In this document: piece after piece, positions 35,694-44,546 of the stretch
Layout: every line of letters starts with the position of its first letter
Position numbering within the stretch: the stretch's first letter is position 1
NCBI RefSeq assembly: GCF_945957345.1
Contig: NZ_CAMFKW010000006.1
Span: 1 to 64,000, forward strand
Reading direction: 5' to 3'
Length of the DNA stretch: 64,000 nt
Origin: an uncultured Allobosea sp.
GTDB lineage: Bacteria; Pseudomonadota; Alphaproteobacteria; Rhizobiales; Beijerinckiaceae
Notes under the pieces: model-generated
Told to the model about the DNA's origin: nothing
The model's input: the letters and a program-made list of their open reading frames with translations, nothing else
Databases searched by the model: none
Position numbers and translations under genes: made by a program

Positions 35694-36635
35694 ATGCTCG
35701 CATTCCTCGCCAAGCGGATGCTCGCGGTCATCCCCGTGATGGCCATCGTCGCGGTCGTCGTCTTCCTCCTGTTGCGCTTGAGTCCGGGTGACCCGGCTTT
35801 GGTCATTGCCGGCGACAATGCCGATCCTGAAGCGGTGCAGCGCATCCGGGTCGCGCTCGGGCTCGATCAGCCGCTTGTGACGCAATTCTGGGTCTGGCTG
35901 CGGCACATGCTGTCCGGCGATCTCGGCACCTCGATCTTTTCGAAGCTGCCGGTGACGGACCTGATCCTGCAGCGCGCGGAACCCACCCTGTCGCTTGCGC
36001 TGGCGACGATGGTTTTCGCCATCGGCGTCGCCATTCCGCTCGGCACCATCGCGGGCGCCACCGCCGGGAGCTGGCTCGACCGCTCGCTGATGGCGGTCTC
36101 GGTGGTCGGCTTTTCGCTGCCGGCCTTCGTGCTCGGCTACTGCATGATCTATGTCTTCGCGCTGCAGCTCGGCTGGGCACCAGTGCAGGGCTTCACCAGC
36201 ATATCGAAGGGCTTCCTGCCCTTCCTGCACAGCATCGCGCTGCCGGCGCTGACGCTGGGCCTCGCCTATATGGTGCTGATCGCCCGCATCACCCGCGCCA
36301 GCGTGCTGGAGATGATGGGCGAGGATTTCATCCGCACGGCCCGCGCCAAGGGCGTGGTCGAGCGGCTGGTCGTCACGCACCATGCGCTGCGCAATGCCGC
36401 GATCCCGATCCTGACCATCATCGGCATCGGGGTCGCCCTGCTGATCAGCGGCGTCGTGGTGATCGAGACCGTGTTCAACATCCCCGGCATCGGCCGGCTC
36501 GTCGTCGATGCCATCCTGAAGCGGGACTATCCCGTGATCCAGGGCGTCATCCTGCTGTTCTCCGCCGTCTACGTCCTGATCAACCTGGCGATCGACGTCG
36601 GCTACGCGTTTCTCGATCCGAGGGTGCGCTACTGA
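35694..36635 (+). CDS. ABC permease, DppB type
   Basis: A 313-residue permease with six membrane helices and the DppB/OppB landmarks: N-terminal LAKRMLAVIPVMAIV, RLSPGDPA, and the EAA loop DFIRTARAKGVVERLVVTHHALRNA. It is the first gene of a permease-permease-ATPase-binding protein-M24 operon for import of a peptide or peptide-like solute. The stop overlaps the next start by one base. Confidence 0.93.
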   Translation: MLAFLAKRMLAVIPVMAIVAVVVFLLLRLSPGDPALVIAGDNADPEAVQRIRVALGLDQPLVTQFWVWLRHMLSGDLGTSIFSKLPVTDLILQRAEPTLSLALATMVFAIGVAIPLGTIAGATAGSWLDRSLMAVSVVGFSLPAFVLGYCMIYVFALQLGWAPVQGFTSISKGFLPFLHSIALPALTLGLAYMVLIARITRASVLEMMGEDFIRTARAKGVVERLVVTHHALRNAAIPILTIIGIGVALLISGVVVIETVFNIPGIGRLVVDAILKRDYPVIQGVILLFSAVYVLINLAIDVGYAFLDPRVRY

Positions 36636-37516
36636 TGACCCTGCTCTCCCCCGCTCAGGCCGACGAGGGGCCGCGCAATCCCTTCCTCGGCCTCGCCGCG
36701 CAGGCACTGCGCAACCCTTCCGTGCTGATCGGCGGCTTCATCGTCGCTGCGATCGTGATCATGGCCGCGGCGGCGCCGCTGCTGGGCACCGTCGATCCCG
36801 TGCGCATCAACCCGGCGATCCGGCTGAAGCCGCCTTCCGATCTGTTCTGGTTTGGCACCGACCTGTTCGGGCGCGACATCTACAGCCGCGTCGTCTATGG
36901 CGCGCGCAGCTCGCTCATGGTCGGCGTCAGCGTCGCCGCCTGCGCCATCGTCTTCGGCGTCGCGATCGGCCTCGTCACCGGCTATTTTCGCAGGCTCGAC
37001 GTCGTCGTCATGCGCGTCATGGACGGGCTGATGGCGATCCCGACCTTCCTGCTTGCGATCGCGCTGGTCTCGCTCACCCGTGCCAGCGTCGGCACCGTCG
37101 TCGCAGCCCTGACCATTCCCGAGATCCCCCGCGTCGTGCGCCTCGTGCGCAGCGTCGTGCTGACCGTGCGCGAGGAAGCCTATGTCGAGGCGGCGATCTC
37201 GGTCGGCACGCCGACGCCGCTGATCCTGCTGCGCCATATTCTGCCCTCGACCATCGCGCCGCTGCTGGTGCTCGGCACCTATGTCTGCGCCCAGGCGATC
37301 CTGGTCGAGGCGGCGCTGAGCTTCCTCGGCACCGGCCTGCCGCCGGAAATCCCGAGCTGGGGCAACATGATCTCGGAGGGGCGCACCTTCTTCCAGGTGA
37401 TGCCGCGCCTCGTCTTCCTGCCGAGCCTGTTCCTGGCGCTGACCGTGCTCGGCATCAACCTGCTCGGCGACGGCCTGCGCGACACGCTCGACCCGCGCAT
37501 CGCCAAGCGGATGTGA
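36635..37516 (+). CDS. ABC permease, DppC type
   Basis: A 293-residue permease of the DppC/OppC kind, with an N-terminal helix (about 30-52), FWFGTDLFGRDIYSRVVYGARSSL, and the EAA-like loop EEAYVEAAISVGTPTPLILLRHILP. It pairs with the DppB-type protein to form the channel. Confidence 0.93.
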   Translation: MTLLSPAQADEGPRNPFLGLAAQALRNPSVLIGGFIVAAIVIMAAAAPLLGTVDPVRINPAIRLKPPSDLFWFGTDLFGRDIYSRVVYGARSSLMVGVSVAACAIVFGVAIGLVTGYFRRLDVVVMRVMDGLMAIPTFLLAIALVSLTRASVGTVVAALTIPEIPRVVRLVRSVVLTVREEAYVEAAISVGTPTPLILLRHILPSTIAPLLVLGTYVCAQAILVEAALSFLGTGLPPEIPSWGNMISEGRTFFQVMPRLVFLPSLFLALTVLGINLLGDGLRDTLDPRIAKRM

Positions 37517-37527
37517 GGGGGATCGCC

Positions 37528-39129
37528 ATGACCGCTGCGCCTCTCGCCAACCTCCCCATCGTCGAGATCCGCGATCTCGCCGTGCCGCTGCCGGATGGCG
37601 GCGACCGGCGCAACGCGGTCGACGGCGTCTCCTTCTCCGTCGCCGAGGGCGAGATCGTCTGCGTCGTCGGCGAGTCCGGCTCCGGCAAGTCGATCACCGC
37701 CCAGGCGATCATGGGTCTCCTGCCCAAGATCTTCGTCAAGCCGAAGGGCGCGATCCTGTTCGAGGGCGAGGACCTGCTCAAGGCCACGCCGGCGCGGATG
37801 CGCAGCCTGCGCGGCAGCGGCATCGGCATGATCTTCCAGGAGCCGATGACCGCGCTGAACCCGGTCCACACCGTCGGCGCCCAGATCGACGAGGTGCTGC
37901 GCGCTCATCTCACGCTGCCGGCGCAGGAGCGTTTCGCCCGCGTCGTCAAGGCGATGGAGGAGGTCGGCCTGCCCGATCCCGAGCGGATGTACTATTCCTT
38001 TCCGCACCAGCTCTCCGGCGGCCAGCGTCAGCGCGTGCTGATCGCCGCCGCGCTGATCCTGCAGCCGCGCCTCCTGATCGCCGACGAGCCGACGACCGCG
38101 CTCGACGTCACCACCCAGAAGCAGATCCTCCAGCAGATCCGCGACCTCCAGCGCAGCCGCGGCATGGGCGTGCTGTTCATCACCCATGATATCGGCGTCG
38201 TCGCCGAGATCGCCGACCGGGTCGTGGTGATGAAATCCGGCAGGATGGTCGAGACCGGCAGCGTCGAGCGCATCCTGACCGCGCCCGAGGCCGATTATAC
38301 CCGCATGCTGATCGCTGCCGTGCCGACGCTGGAAGCGGCCCGGCCGGCCGGGCCCGTCCATGGCCCGCTCGCGCTCTCCGTCAAGGACATCGCCAAGACC
38401 TACACCATCCGCAGCGCCTTCGGCGGCATGCGCGAGATCGCGGCCTTGAAGCCGACCTCGCTGACCCTGCATCGTGGCGAGACGATCGGCGTGATCGGCG
38501 AGTCCGGCTCCGGCAAGTCCACGCTCGCGCGCTGCATCACCAAGCTGATCGAGCCGAGCTCCGGCGAGGCGACGCTGACCGGCGACGGCGCGCAGAAGCC
38601 CTTCCGCCGCCGCATGCAGATCGTCTTCCAGGACCCCTTTCGCTCGCTGAACCCGCGCCGCACGGTCGGCCAGTCGATCATCGAGGGGCCGATGAATTTC
38701 GGCACGACCAAGGCCGAGGCCTGGGAGAAGGCGCGCGAATTGATGGCGCTGGTCGGGCTCGATCCGGCGGCGCTCAACCGCTACCCGCACCAGTTCTCCG
38801 GCGGCCAGCGCCAGCGCATCTCGATCGCCCGCGCACTCGCCATGGAGCCCGAGATTCTGGTCGCGGACGAAGCCGTCTCGGCGCTCGACGTCTCCGTGCA
38901 GGCCCAGGTTCTGAAGCTGATCGACGACGTCCAGAAGCGCTTCAACCTCGCCATCCTGTTCATCACCCATGACCTGCGCGTCGCCGCCCAGATCTGCGAT
39001 CGGCTGCTGGTGATGCATCGCGGCGAGCTGGTCGAGCAGGGCAGCGTCCGCGCCGTCTTCTCGGCGCCGTCCCACGACTACACGCGCCGCCTGCTGGATT
39101 CGATCCCCGGACGACGCGCCGCTGCCTGA
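37528..39129 (+). CDS. Fused two-domain ABC ATPase (DppD-DppF type)
   Basis: A 533-residue protein joining two ATPase domains that are often separate genes. Domain 1 has Walker A GESGSGKSIT near residue 44, signature LSGGQRQRVLIAA and Walker B LLIADEPTTALD. Domain 2 (from about 275) has Walker [11 protein letters not shown], signature FSGGQRQRISIARAL and LVADEAVSALD. In domain 2 the usual P after DE is replaced by A. GAGGGGGA precedes ATG 37528. It powers the DppBC-type permease. Confidence 0.93.
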   Translation: MTAAPLANLPIVEIRDLAVPLPDGGDRRNAVDGVSFSVAEGEIVCVVGESGSGKSITAQAIMGLLPKIFVKPKGAILFEGEDLLKATPARMRSLRGSGIGMIFQEPMTALNPVHTVGAQIDEVLRAHLTLPAQERFARVVKAMEEVGLPDPERMYYSFPHQLSGGQRQRVLIAAALILQPRLLIADEPTTALDVTTQKQILQQIRDLQRSRGMGVLFITHDIGVVAEIADRVVVMKSGRMVETGSVERILTAPEADYTRMLIAAVPTLEAARPAGPVHGPLALSVKDIAKTYTIRSAFGGMREIAALKPTSLTLHRGETIGVIGESGSGKSTLARCITKLIEPSSGEATLTGDGAQKPFRRRMQIVFQDPFRSLNPRRTVGQSIIEGPMNFGTTKAEAWEKARELMALVGLDPAALNRYPHQFSGGQRQRISIARALAMEPEILVADEAVSALDVSVQAQVLKLIDDVQKRFNLAILFITHDLRVAAQICDRLLVMHRGELVEQGSVRAVFSAPSHDYTRRLLDSIPGRRAAA

Positions 39130-39166
39130 AGCACAGCAACAATATCCGCAAAAAGGGAGAGCCCGG

Positions 39167-40753
39167 ATGTTATCGCGCCTCAATAAGACATGCCGTGCCC
39201 TGCTGGCCTCCGCCTGCCTGCTCGCCGGACTCGGCGTGGCCGAGGCCACGACGTTGCGCTTCGTGCCCCATGCCGACCTGCAGGCGCTCGACCCGATGGG
39301 CTCGACCGCCGACATCGTGAAGATGCACGGCTTCCTGATCTACGACACGCTCTACAGCCTCGACGCGAACTTCGTCCCGCAGCCGCAGATGGTGAAGGAC
39401 CTGAAGATCTCGGACGATCGCAAGACCTATCGTTTCACCCTCCGCGACGGGCTGAAATGGCATGACGGAAAGCCCGTGAAGGCCGAGGACGCCACGGCTT
39501 CGCTGAAGCGCTGGATGGCGCGCGACGCCGCCGGCCAGCTCATGGGCCGCGTTCTCGTCGAGATGAAGATCGTCGACGACAGCACCTTCGAGCTCGTCTT
39601 CAAGGAGCCTTACGGGCTCGTGCTGGAATCGCTCAGCAAGGTCGCCTCGAACATCCCCTTCATCATGCCGAAGCGGGTCGCGGAAACCGACCCGTTTAAG
39701 GAGATCCAGGATTATACCGGCTCCGGCCCCTATCGCTTCGTCGCCAAGGAATGGGTGCCCGGCAACAAGGTCGTCTACGAGAAATTCGACGGCTACGTGC
39801 CGCGTTCCGAGCCGGCCAGCGCCTTCGCCGGCGGCAAGGTCGCCAATGTCGACCGCATCGAATGGCTGATCATCCGCGACCAGCAGACCGCGATGGCGGC
39901 GCTGCTCAGCGGCGAGATCGACGTCTGGGAAAACCCCTCGCTCGACCTGCTGCCGGTGCTGCAGGCGGCGCCGAACCTCGCGACCCAGGTCATCAACAAG
40001 ACCGGCAAGCAGGCGCAGCTCTATTTCAACCACACCCAGCCGCCCTTCGATAATCCGAAGGCGCGCCAGGCGATGTTCTGGCTGACCAAGCAGCAGGACT
40101 ACCTGCAGGCGATCAACGGCAACCCGGATTTCTACCGGACCTGCGCCTCCTTCTTCGTCTGCGGCACGCCGATGGAGACCGATGCCGGCCTCGAAGCCCT
40201 GAAGGCGCCCGATCCGGCCAAGGCCAAGGCGCTGTTCAAGGAAGCGGGGTGGGATTTCGCCAAGCCGATCGTCGTGCTCGACCCCACCGACGAGACCACC
40301 GCCCATCCCGCCACGGTCGTGACCGTGCAGGCGATGCGCGATATCGGCCTCAAGGTCGATGTCCAGGCAATGGACTGGGCGACGCTGCTCAAGCGCCGCA
40401 ACTCCAAGGAGCCGACCAGCAATGGCGGCTGGAACATCGTGCATTCCTATACCGGCGGCCAGGTCGTCACGACGCCGGTCTGGAGCATCGCCTTCTCCGG
40501 CGCCTGCGAGAAGGGCCTGTTCGGCTGGCCCTGCGACCAGACGATCGAGGACCTGCGCCTGAAATGGGCGATGGTCGACGGCGTCGAGGCCAAGAAGGCC
40601 GTCGCCGCCGAGTTCTCCCGCCGCGCTTTCGAGACCGGACACCATGTCCCGCTCGGCCAGTGGACGACCTATCTCGCCCGCTCGAAGAAGGTCACCGGCC
40701 TGCTGGAGACGCAGGACGTGCCGGCCTTCTGGAACATCAAGAAGGCCGACTGA
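39167..40753 (+). CDS. ABC periplasmic solute-binding protein, family 5
   Basis: A 528-residue family 5 (peptide/nickel) binding protein with a signal peptide cleaved near VAEATT (residue 25-26). Typical segments are LRFVPHADLQALDPMGSTA in part, YRFTLRDGLKWHDGKPVKAED and TGSGPYRFVAKEWVPGNKVVY. AAAAAGGGAGAG precedes the ATG. The solute is not known; family 5 proteins bind peptides, opines and other amide compounds. Confidence 0.92.
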   Translation: MLSRLNKTCRALLASACLLAGLGVAEATTLRFVPHADLQALDPMGSTADIVKMHGFLIYDTLYSLDANFVPQPQMVKDLKISDDRKTYRFTLRDGLKWHDGKPVKAEDATASLKRWMARDAAGQLMGRVLVEMKIVDDSTFELVFKEPYGLVLESLSKVASNIPFIMPKRVAETDPFKEIQDYTGSGPYRFVAKEWVPGNKVVYEKFDGYVPRSEPASAFAGGKVANVDRIEWLIIRDQQTAMAALLSGEIDVWENPSLDLLPVLQAAPNLATQVINKTGKQAQLYFNHTQPPFDNPKARQAMFWLTKQQDYLQAINGNPDFYRTCASFFVCGTPMETDAGLEALKAPDPAKAKALFKEAGWDFAKPIVVLDPTDETTAHPATVVTVQAMRDIGLKVDVQAMDWATLLKRRNSKEPTSNGGWNIVHSYTGGQVVTTPVWSIAFSGACEKGLFGWPCDQTIEDLRLKWAMVDGVEAKKAVAAEFSRRAFETGHHVPLGQWTTYLARSKKVTGLLETQDVPAFWNIKKAD

Positions 40754-40825
40754 GTCTTCCGCCCCTATCCGGCTGCGGCGCCCCGGCTGCCGCAGCCTCT
40801 CCCTTCACCGCCAAGAGACCCGACC

Positions 40826-41992
40826 ATGACCGAGACCTTCGACCGGCTGGCTTTCGCGCCGGAGGAATATCTGGCCCGCCGCGATGCTTTGCGCGCCCTG
40901 ATGGCCGAGCGCGGCATGGCAGCCGTCGTGCTCACTACGACCGAGAACACCTATTACCTCACCGGCTTCGGCTCGCTCGCCTATGGCGCGACGGCGCTGG
41001 TGATGCGCGCCGACGGCAAGGCGGCCTGGGTGATGCGCCGCACCGAGCTCAGCAATATCCGCGCGCTCAAGGACCAGCTCTGGGCCAATGAAGGCCTCGG
41101 CGTGACCGACGGGCAGGTCCATGCCGAGGTGCTGGAAGGGGCAATCGCCGATCTCGTCGGGCCGAACGCCGTGATCGGCGTCGAGTTCTCGGCCGTGCAA
41201 CCGATCCTGCGCAGCTTCCTCGGCCCGCTTGGCGGCGGCAGCCGCAAGGTCGTCGATGCCACCGGGCTGGTCGAGCATCTGCGCCGGATCAAGAGCCCAG
41301 CCGAGATCGCGCTGCTGAAGCGGGCCGGCGCGATCGTCGCCCAGTCCTGCCGCGACGGCTTCGCGGCGCTGCACGAGGGCATGACGGATAGCGCGCTCGC
41401 CGCCGTCGTCACCGACAGCCTGCTGCGCAACGGCAGCGACCGCGTGGCGCAGATGCCGAATGTCTGCGCCGGTCCGCGCACGGCGCGCGCGCATGTCACC
41501 TGGTGCGGGGCGCCGATCCGGCGCGGCGAGGTTATCAATGTCGAGCCTGCGGCCTCGGTCTTCGACTATCACACGCCGCTCTACCGGATCTATTCGCTCG
41601 GGCCGCCGCAGGACATCGTCCGCCGGATGTTCGACACCTGCCGCGAGGCGCTGGACGAGGGCTATGCCCGGGTCCGGCCCGGCATGACCTCGCACGAGGC
41701 CGCCCGCATCTTCGAGAGTGTGATCGAGAAGGCGGGCTTCGCCGAGAACATGGTGACGCGCCCGGCCTACAGCATCGGCGCGGCCTTCCCGCCGGGCTGG
41801 GGCGAGGACAGCGTCATGGCGATACGCCGGAACAGCGAGCAGGTGCTGGAAGAAGGCATGTGCTTCCATGTCGTGCCCTGCCTCTACATGGACGGCGTCG
41901 GCTGCGTTCCCGCCAGCCTGCCCTCCGTGCTGACCGCGAGCGGTTTCGAGCCGCTCGCCGACGGTGAGGTCACGCTCGACATCAAGGACTGA
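40826..41992 (+). CDS. M24-family creatinase/ectoine-hydrolase-like hydrolase
   Basis: A 388-residue protein of the pita-bread M24 fold: an N-terminal domain (about 10-145) and a catalytic domain. His223 (ARAHVTW) is kept, but the two Asp metal ligands of true aminopeptidases appear as Glu240 (VINVEPAAS) and Pro251 (HTPLYRI), and AAFPPGWGE replaces the usual His-containing segment. This is the pattern of creatinase and ectoine hydrolase (DoeA), which cleave non-peptide C-N bonds without metal. As last gene of the ABC operon, it probably hydrolyses the imported solute. Confidence 0.8.
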   Translation: MTETFDRLAFAPEEYLARRDALRALMAERGMAAVVLTTTENTYYLTGFGSLAYGATALVMRADGKAAWVMRRTELSNIRALKDQLWANEGLGVTDGQVHAEVLEGAIADLVGPNAVIGVEFSAVQPILRSFLGPLGGGSRKVVDATGLVEHLRRIKSPAEIALLKRAGAIVAQSCRDGFAALHEGMTDSALAAVVTDSLLRNGSDRVAQMPNVCAGPRTARAHVTWCGAPIRRGEVINVEPAASVFDYHTPLYRIYSLGPPQDIVRRMFDTCREALDEGYARVRPGMTSHEAARIFESVIEKAGFAENMVTRPAYSIGAAFPPGWGEDSVMAIRRNSEQVLEEGMCFHVVPCLYMDGVGCVPASLPSVLTASGFEPLADGEVTLDIKD

Positions 41993-42672
41993 GTCCTCTG
42001 CGTGCATGATCGCAATGGCACGGTTGGTTCGCTGATCTCCATGGCAGCGAGGCGGACCCGCCGCGAGCGGCCCGGACGATCCGCTCGCCAGGCCGTCGAT
42101 GCAGCGACAAGTGCGCTGTTCGAGAAGTGGCAAAGGGCGGAACCGTCGGGGGCTCCGGCCATCGGCGATGAGCTTCACCGGGTTGTATGCCTGCGCGCCC
42201 CGGCGGATTGCTCTGAGGCCGGCATCAACCATGTCGCAATACACCGGTTCTGTTGGAGAAGTCGCCGTTACCGCCAGACCGACGCCTGATTTCGTCGCCT
42301 TCGGACGGAGGGTGATGCAATGACGGCAGGCGGCAGACGGGGCAGGACGCTTCGTTCTACGGATTCATGTCGCCACGTCTTAGGAGGAGGATTACGATCG
42401 ACGTCGCCTCCGCTCGGCAATCCGACGTTCTCGGCGCTTGTTTTCAGATTTACGCTGGCAAACAGGCTGCCTTGAGGCCAGAGCGATGATCTGAGCGATC
42501 CGAGCTTAGCCTGCGGATATTGGGATACGCTGACAAAAAAGCTGTTTTCAAAATGCGATAACGTTCGCATTCGGCGGGTTACATTTTAAGCATTCTTAAG
42601 GTCGTCGCCTCCATGCTCCGATGAGCCTATCCACATTGCCCATGGCGGTGCTGGAGAGTTCTGGAAGCGCCG
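41993..42672. other. Gene-free stretch before the arabinose-lipid cassette
   Basis: About 680 bases with no gene I can support. Small frames exist (for example 42002-42289) but lack family resemblance. The last 150 bases are less GC-rich (ACAAAAAAGC..., CATTTTAAGCATTCTTAAGG) and probably hold the promoter of the cassette beginning at 42673. TTAAG/CTTAA at about 42584-42600 form a short inverted repeat. Confidence 0.5.
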
Positions 42673-44118
42673 ATGACCATCGCAAACTGGAATCCCGCCA
42701 AGATCACGCTGGTCGTGGATCTCGACGATGCGCTGATCCGGTCGGATTCGCTCTTGGAGACGTTCTGGTCGGCCTGTTCGGCGAGATGGTACACGCCCCT
42801 GGTCGCCGCCTCGGCGCTCATGCGAGGCCCGCTGGCGCTGAAGCAGCGGCTCGCGGAGATGTCCAATCTCGATCCGGCCAGCCTTCCCTATGACGAGGAG
42901 GTGCTCGGCATCATCCGGCGCTGGCGGGAGCATGGCGGCCGCATCGCGCTGGTGACGGCTGCCATCCAGGCGACGGCCGACCAGGTCGCGGCCCATCTCG
43001 GTCTGTTCGACGAGGTTCATGGCTCCGGCAACGGGGTCAACCTCAAAGGCAGCGACAAGGATCGCTTCCTGCGCGAGACATTCGGCGCGGCCGGCTACAC
43101 CTGCATCGGCGATACGACGGCTGGCCTGTCGAGCTGGACGGCCACTGCACAGGCGGTGTCGCTCGATCCGGGCCAGGCTGCCGCACGAGCGCGGTTTGAC
43201 GGGGCCGAGCAACCGGCGGTGCATCGTGCAGCTGCAACGGCGAAAACGCGCGATTACCTGCGCGCCTTGCGCCCGCACCAGTGGCTCAAGAACCTTCTCG
43301 TCTTCGTGCCGATGCTGGCGGCCCATCAGCTGACACTGCCGATGATGCTGCAATCCCTGCTGGCATTCGTGGCCTTCAGCCTGGTGGCGTCGAGCACCTA
43401 TGTGCTGAACGATCTGCTCGACCTCGCCGCCGACCGGGCGCATCCGCGCAAACGGCGCCGGCCCTTCGCGTCGGGCGCGGTCAAGATCAGTCACGGCACC
43501 TGGATGGTGCCTGTGCTCGGGTTGCTCGGCGGTGCCGTCGCCCTGATGAGCAGCCCGGCCCTGTTTGCCCTGCTGCTCGGCTACTCGGTGCTGACGACGC
43601 TCTATTCGCTTTGGCTGAAGCGGATGGTCGTGATCGATATCTGCCTGCTCGCGGTGCTTTACACCATGCGAATCCTGGCCGGTTCCGTCGCGACGGGCAT
43701 TCCGGCATCCGTGTGGCTGCTCGCGTTCTCCACCTTCTTCTTCTTCTCCCTTGCCAGTATCAAACGTCAGGCGGAATTGGTCGACGGGATCGCGTCAGAA
43801 ACGGTGCAGGCCCGAGGCCGAGGCTATCGCACCGACGATTTGCCGATCGTGAGCAACATGGCTGTGTCCTCCGGCCTTGTCTCGGTTCTGGTTCTGGCGC
43901 TCTACGCTAATTCGGAGCCGGTTCGGCTGCTCTATAACACGTATGAGTTTCTGTGGGGCGTGTGCCTGGTGCTGCTGTTCTGGAACAGCCGCATCGCGAT
44001 CCTCACGCATCGCGGGCAAATGCACGACGATCCCCTGGTTTTCGCAGCCTATGACCGCGTCAGTTATGGCTGCGCCGCCGTCATCGCAGCGCTCGCCCTG
44101 GCGGGCACCTGGTGGTGA
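42673..44118 (+). CDS. HAD-UbiA fusion, polyprenyl-phosphate phosphoribosyltransferase-like
   Basis: A 481-residue two-part protein. Residues 1-170 form a HAD-type hydrolase (TLVVDLDDALIRSD with DxD, a lysine in NLKGSDKDRF, and CIGDTTAG). From about 195 a UbiA prenyltransferase domain with several membrane helices follows (RPHQWLKNLLVF, NDLLDLAADRAHPRKRRRP). This UbiA subgroup includes mycobacterial Rv3806c and rhizobial NoeC, which move phosphoribose onto polyprenyl phosphate. The HAD part could then remove the 5-phosphate. It leads a five-gene cassette with DprE1/DprE2-like enzymes, which supports the call. Confidence 0.85.
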   Translation: MTIANWNPAKITLVVDLDDALIRSDSLLETFWSACSARWYTPLVAASALMRGPLALKQRLAEMSNLDPASLPYDEEVLGIIRRWREHGGRIALVTAAIQATADQVAAHLGLFDEVHGSGNGVNLKGSDKDRFLRETFGAAGYTCIGDTTAGLSSWTATAQAVSLDPGQAAARARFDGAEQPAVHRAAATAKTRDYLRALRPHQWLKNLLVFVPMLAAHQLTLPMMLQSLLAFVAFSLVASSTYVLNDLLDLAADRAHPRKRRRPFASGAVKISHGTWMVPVLGLLGGAVALMSSPALFALLLGYSVLTTLYSLWLKRMVVIDICLLAVLYTMRILAGSVATGIPASVWLLAFSTFFFFSLASIKRQAELVDGIASETVQARGRGYRTDDLPIVSNMAVSSGLVSVLVLALYANSEPVRLLYNTYEFLWGVCLVLLFWNSRIAILTHRGQMHDDPLVFAAYDRVSYGCAAVIAALALAGTWW

Positions 44119-44546
44119 GCAGCGTCGCGTTCGTTTTCCGCTACGTCGCCTTCGCGCTCGTGGCGACCGCAGGCAATCTCGGCACGCAACGCCTGGTGCT
44201 GCGGTGGGGCGACGAGGCCTTCGTCTACTACCTCGCACTGCTGGCAGGAACGCTGGTGGGGCTCGTGCTGAAGTATTGCCTCGATAAGCGCTGGATTTTC
44301 GGCGATGTGACGAGCGGAATTGCGGAGCACGGCCGGAAGTTCAGCCTCTACACGCTGATGGGAGTAGCGACCACCGCGATCTTCTGGGGAACCGAGACCT
44401 TGTTCTGGCTGGCCTGGAACGCCGAGGCCGCACGCGAGATCGGCGCCCTCATCGGCCTCTCCGTCGGCTATCTCGTGAAGTACCATCTCGATCGCCGCTA
44501 TGTGTTCGTCAGGGGACAGTCGGCGATGGACGGCGCGGCATGCTGA
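44115..44546 (+). CDS. GtrA-family small membrane protein, candidate flippase
   Basis: A 143-residue protein with four membrane helices and the GtrA motifs (RYVAFALVATAGNLGTQRLVL, KYCLDKRWIF, KYHLDRRYVF). GtrA proteins are thought to move polyprenyl-phosphate sugars across the membrane; Rv3789 plays such a part, or an anchoring part, next to DprE1/DprE2 in mycobacteria. GTG 44115 overlaps the stop of the UbiA gene; GTG 44112 is an alternative. Confidence 0.87.
   Translation: MSSVAFVFRYVAFALVATAGNLGTQRLVLRWGDEAFVYYLALLAGTLVGLVLKYCLDKRWIFGDVTSGIAEHGRKFSLYTLMGVATTAIFWGTETLFWLAWNAEAAREIGALIGLSVGYLVKYHLDRRYVFVRGQSAMDGAAC

Noticed and set aside
42002-42289. 95-codon open frame behind the M24 gene
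   Set aside because: No ribosome binding site, Arg-rich composition and no family resemblance; treated as gene-free.
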